64,000 nt of DNA from NCBI RefSeq assembly GCF_030296015.1, contig NZ_AP027368.1, forward strand, positions 2,666,001 through 2,730,000, read 5' to 3'. Positions 62,230 to 64,000 of this stretch are shown here, one piece after another. Position 1 is the first letter of the stretch. Each line of letters begins with the position of its first letter. The position numbers and the translations under genes were made by a program. The notes beneath the pieces were generated by a model. That model did not search any database, had not been told where the DNA came from, and worked only from the letters and a program-made list of their open reading frames with translations. The stretch comes from Ferrimonas sp. YFM. GTDB taxonomy: Bacteria; Pseudomonadota; Gammaproteobacteria; Enterobacterales; Shewanellaceae.

Positions 62230-63708
62230 CTACTCATCCCAGGAGCGGCCGTCGCGGGTAATCAGGGCCACCGAGGCCACAGGGCCCCAGGTGCCCGCAG
62301 GGTACGCCTTGGGTGGCTCGTGGGAGTCCGCCCAGGCAGCCAGGATGGAATCACACCACTTCCAGGCCTGCTCGACTTCATCACGACGCACAAACAGCGA
62401 CTGGTTACCCAGCATGCACTCCAGCAACAGACGCTCGTAGGCGTCGGCCACCCGCTCATTCTTGAAGGTGTCAGAGAAAGAGAGGTCCAGCTTGGTGGTC
62501 TGCAGACGCTGGGTCTCATCCAGGCCCGGCACCTTGTTCATCATCTGGATCTCGACCCCTTCGTGGGGCTGCAGACGGATGGTCAGCTTGTTGGGTGGCA
62601 ACTGGCGGTAGCTGTCCCGGTACAGGTTGTGTGGCGGATTCTTGAAGTTCACCACAATCTCGGAGCACTTGTAGGGCATCCGCTTGCCGGTACGCAGGTA
62701 AAACGGCACGCCGGACCAGCGCCAGTTGTCGATGTCGACACGCAGGGCGGCGAAGGTTTCTGTGTCGGAGTCCAGGTTGGCCCCCTCCTCCTCCAGATAC
62801 CCTGGAACCGGGCTGCCTTTGAGGAAACCGGCGGAGTACTGACCCCGAACCGTCTTCTCGAATACGTTATTGCTGTCGATGGGACGCAGGGATTTGAGTA
62901 CCTTGACCTTCTCGTCACGAATGGAGTCCGCATCCAGGTTCACCGGCGGATCCATGGCCACCAGCGACAGTACCTGCAGCAGGTGGTTCTGGATCATGTC
63001 GCGCATCTGGCCCGCTTTGTCGAAGTAGTCCCAGCGGCCTTCGATGCCCACCTCTTCGGCCACGGTGATCTGCACATGGTCGATGGTGCGGTTGTCCCAC
63101 TTGGAGGCAAACAGGGAGTTGGCGAAGCGCAGGGCCACCAAGTTCTGTACCGTCTCCTTACCCAGGTAATGGTCGATACGGTAGATCTGGTTCTCCTGGA
63201 AGAACTCGGCCACCTGGTTGTTGATCACCATGGAAGATTCCAGATCGTGACCAATGGGCTTCTCCAGCACCACTCGGGTGGCCGGCTCAATCAGACCGGC
63301 GGAGTTCAGACAGCGACAGATGGCGCCGTAGATAGAAGGTGGGGTGGCGAAGTAGTTCACCATCACATTGTCCGGCTGAGTCTTCAGCAGGGCGTGAAAC
63401 TGCTCATAGCCATCGGGCTGAGTGAAATCCATGGCGACGTAGGTACAGCGGGCCAGCAGCCGCTCCAGCGTATCGGTTTCCACCTCCTCTTTCAGGAACT
63501 CGCTGAGGGAGGTGCGAATCACCTGCTGATAATCGTCCTGGGTCATCTCGCGACGGGCCACACCAAAGATCCGGGTGCCGCTGTGCAGCAGGCCAGCCTT
63601 GTCCAGCTGGTACAGGGAAGGGATCAGTTTGCGGCGCGCCAAATCGCCAACGGTGCCGAAGAGCACGAAATCGCAGGGCTTGGCTACCGAGCCGGTAAAG
63701 TGAGTCAC
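62230..63708 (-). CDS. zwf: Glucose-6-phosphate dehydrogenase
   Basis: 492 residues, GTG start at 63708 with AGGAG at seven-base spacing. Features: the cofactor segment [20 protein letters not shown] (the usual GASGDL reads GTVGDL), the active-site [13 protein letters not shown] with its histidine, and [20 protein letters not shown]. First gene of zwf-pgl-edd-eda; it makes NADPH and feeds the Entner-Doudoroff path. A HexR-like box lies upstream. Confidence 0.96.
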   Translation of the reverse strand: MTHFTGSVAKPCDFVLFGTVGDLARRKLIPSLYQLDKAGLLHSGTRIFGVARREMTQDDYQQVIRTSLSEFLKEEVETDTLERLLARCTYVAMDFTQPDGYEQFHALLKTQPDNVMVNYFATPPSIYGAICRCLNSAGLIEPATRVVLEKPIGHDLESSMVINNQVAEFFQENQIYRIDHYLGKETVQNLVALRFANSLFASKWDNRTIDHVQITVAEEVGIEGRWDYFDKAGQMRDMIQNHLLQVLSLVAMDPPVNLDADSIRDEKVKVLKSLRPIDSNNVFEKTVRGQYSAGFLKGSPVPGYLEEEGANLDSDTETFAALRVDIDNWRWSGVPFYLRTGKRMPYKCSEIVVNFKNPPHNLYRDSYRQLPPNKLTIRLQPHEGVEIQMMNKVPGLDETQRLQTTKLDLSFSDTFKNERVADAYERLLLECMLGNQSLFVRRDEVEQAWKWCDSILAAWADSHEPPKAYPAGTWGPVASVALITRDGRSWDE

Positions 63709-63759
63709 TATCCAACTCCTATATAGAAGGATGTTGCCACGTCCGTGGCGTCACATTTT

Positions 63760-63774
63760 CGTAAATTAACTACA
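63760..63774. promoter_or_regulatory. HexR-like box upstream of zwf
   Basis: CGTAAATTAACTACA; read on the minus strand TGTAGTTAATTTACG, close to the HexR palindrome. It lies 52 bases before the zwf start and between zwf and the divergent hexR, the usual arrangement for HexR, which releases DNA on binding KDPG. Confidence 0.7.
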
Positions 63775-63975
63775 TTAAAGAGAATTTTTTTCGCTGACGC
63801 AACCTTAGCGGTCACTCAAAAGCTAGATAAATTACAACACTGTTTGTAAACTTATCCTAACTGCATCTCATAACCTGAGAGCAACGCCTCAGTATACAGT
63901 GCTTTATTGGCAATTATAGGCGTGTTCAGGCAAAGAGCCGCAGTTGTACTCTCGGTTAACTGGGCGATTATTCTT

Positions 63976-64000
63976 ATGAATACACTAGAAAAAATACAGA
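63976..64000 (+). CDS. hexR: HexR regulator, first codons only
   Basis: The last 25 bases read ATG then MNTLEKIQ, the conserved start of HexR (MNxLEKIQ), divergent from zwf as in Shewanella and enterics. The rest is outside the window. The assignment rests on eight residues plus the strong positional fit. Confidence 0.7.

Overview
The window is chromosomal DNA of a marine-type gammaproteobacterium. The gene set (Rnf/Rsx electron-transport operon, TusDCBE, HexR-controlled Entner-Doudoroff operon, a long second GAPDH, DUF2989 lipoprotein, a second elongation factor G) and the protein style point to Ferrimonas or a close relative in the Shewanella neighbourhood. This is inference from protein recognition; no database was searched.

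Region by region. 1-6050: end of rsxB, then rsxC-rsxD-rsxG-rsxE-nth, with an RsxC that carries a long array of 32-residue repeats. 6790-13720: a 5'-nucleotidase-like lipoprotein, a VOC protein, a DUF2919 protein, a DUF350-YgiB-YgiC trio and a PIN-like protein. 13780-20645: a tiny YnhF-like membrane protein, LysE exporter, LysR regulator, envelope proteins, SDR and AidB-like proteins. 20713-28943 is an organohalide-type locus: a six-gene minus-strand operon (rdhA, rdhB, an FMN/4Fe-4S RdhC/NosR-like protein, a small membrane protein, a CxxC protein and a LuxR-type regulator), divergent from a FadL/TodX-like porin. A LysR regulator and an iodotyrosine-deiodinase-like flavoprotein follow. 29082-38897: EF-G, tRNA-Ser, GNAT, a DUF4440-like protein, YccA, tusDCBE, a long GAPDH, a DUF2989 lipoprotein and gapA.

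38872-53095 (about 14.2 kb) is an integrated mobile element sitting inside the 3' end of gapA. It carries a large serine integrase, an ArdA-like antirestriction protein, a small resolvase, two complete tRNA genes plus a tRNA-like gene, three tandem KilA-N copies (one broken), a coiled-coil protein and a T7-type major capsid protein. It has no portal, terminase, tail or RNA polymerase gene. It therefore looks like a capsid-encoding phage satellite rather than a prophage. Its attachment sites can be read from the sequence: insertion replaced the last seven residues of GapA and displaced the native end and terminator 14 kb away. Beyond attR lies a tandem array of decayed gapA-tail plus terminator copies.

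53859-58792: a DUF7010 membrane protein, HPP protein, YbfB-type MFS transporter, GST, TetR and LysR regulators. Four matching operator-like palindromes lie in front of tetR and in the HPP/MFS intergenic region. 59051-64000: the zwf-pgl-edd-eda operon on the minus strand, and the first codons of a divergent hexR. A HexR-like box lies in front of zwf, and similar boxes lie before gapA and beside the second GAPDH gene, so HexR probably links this whole carbon pathway.
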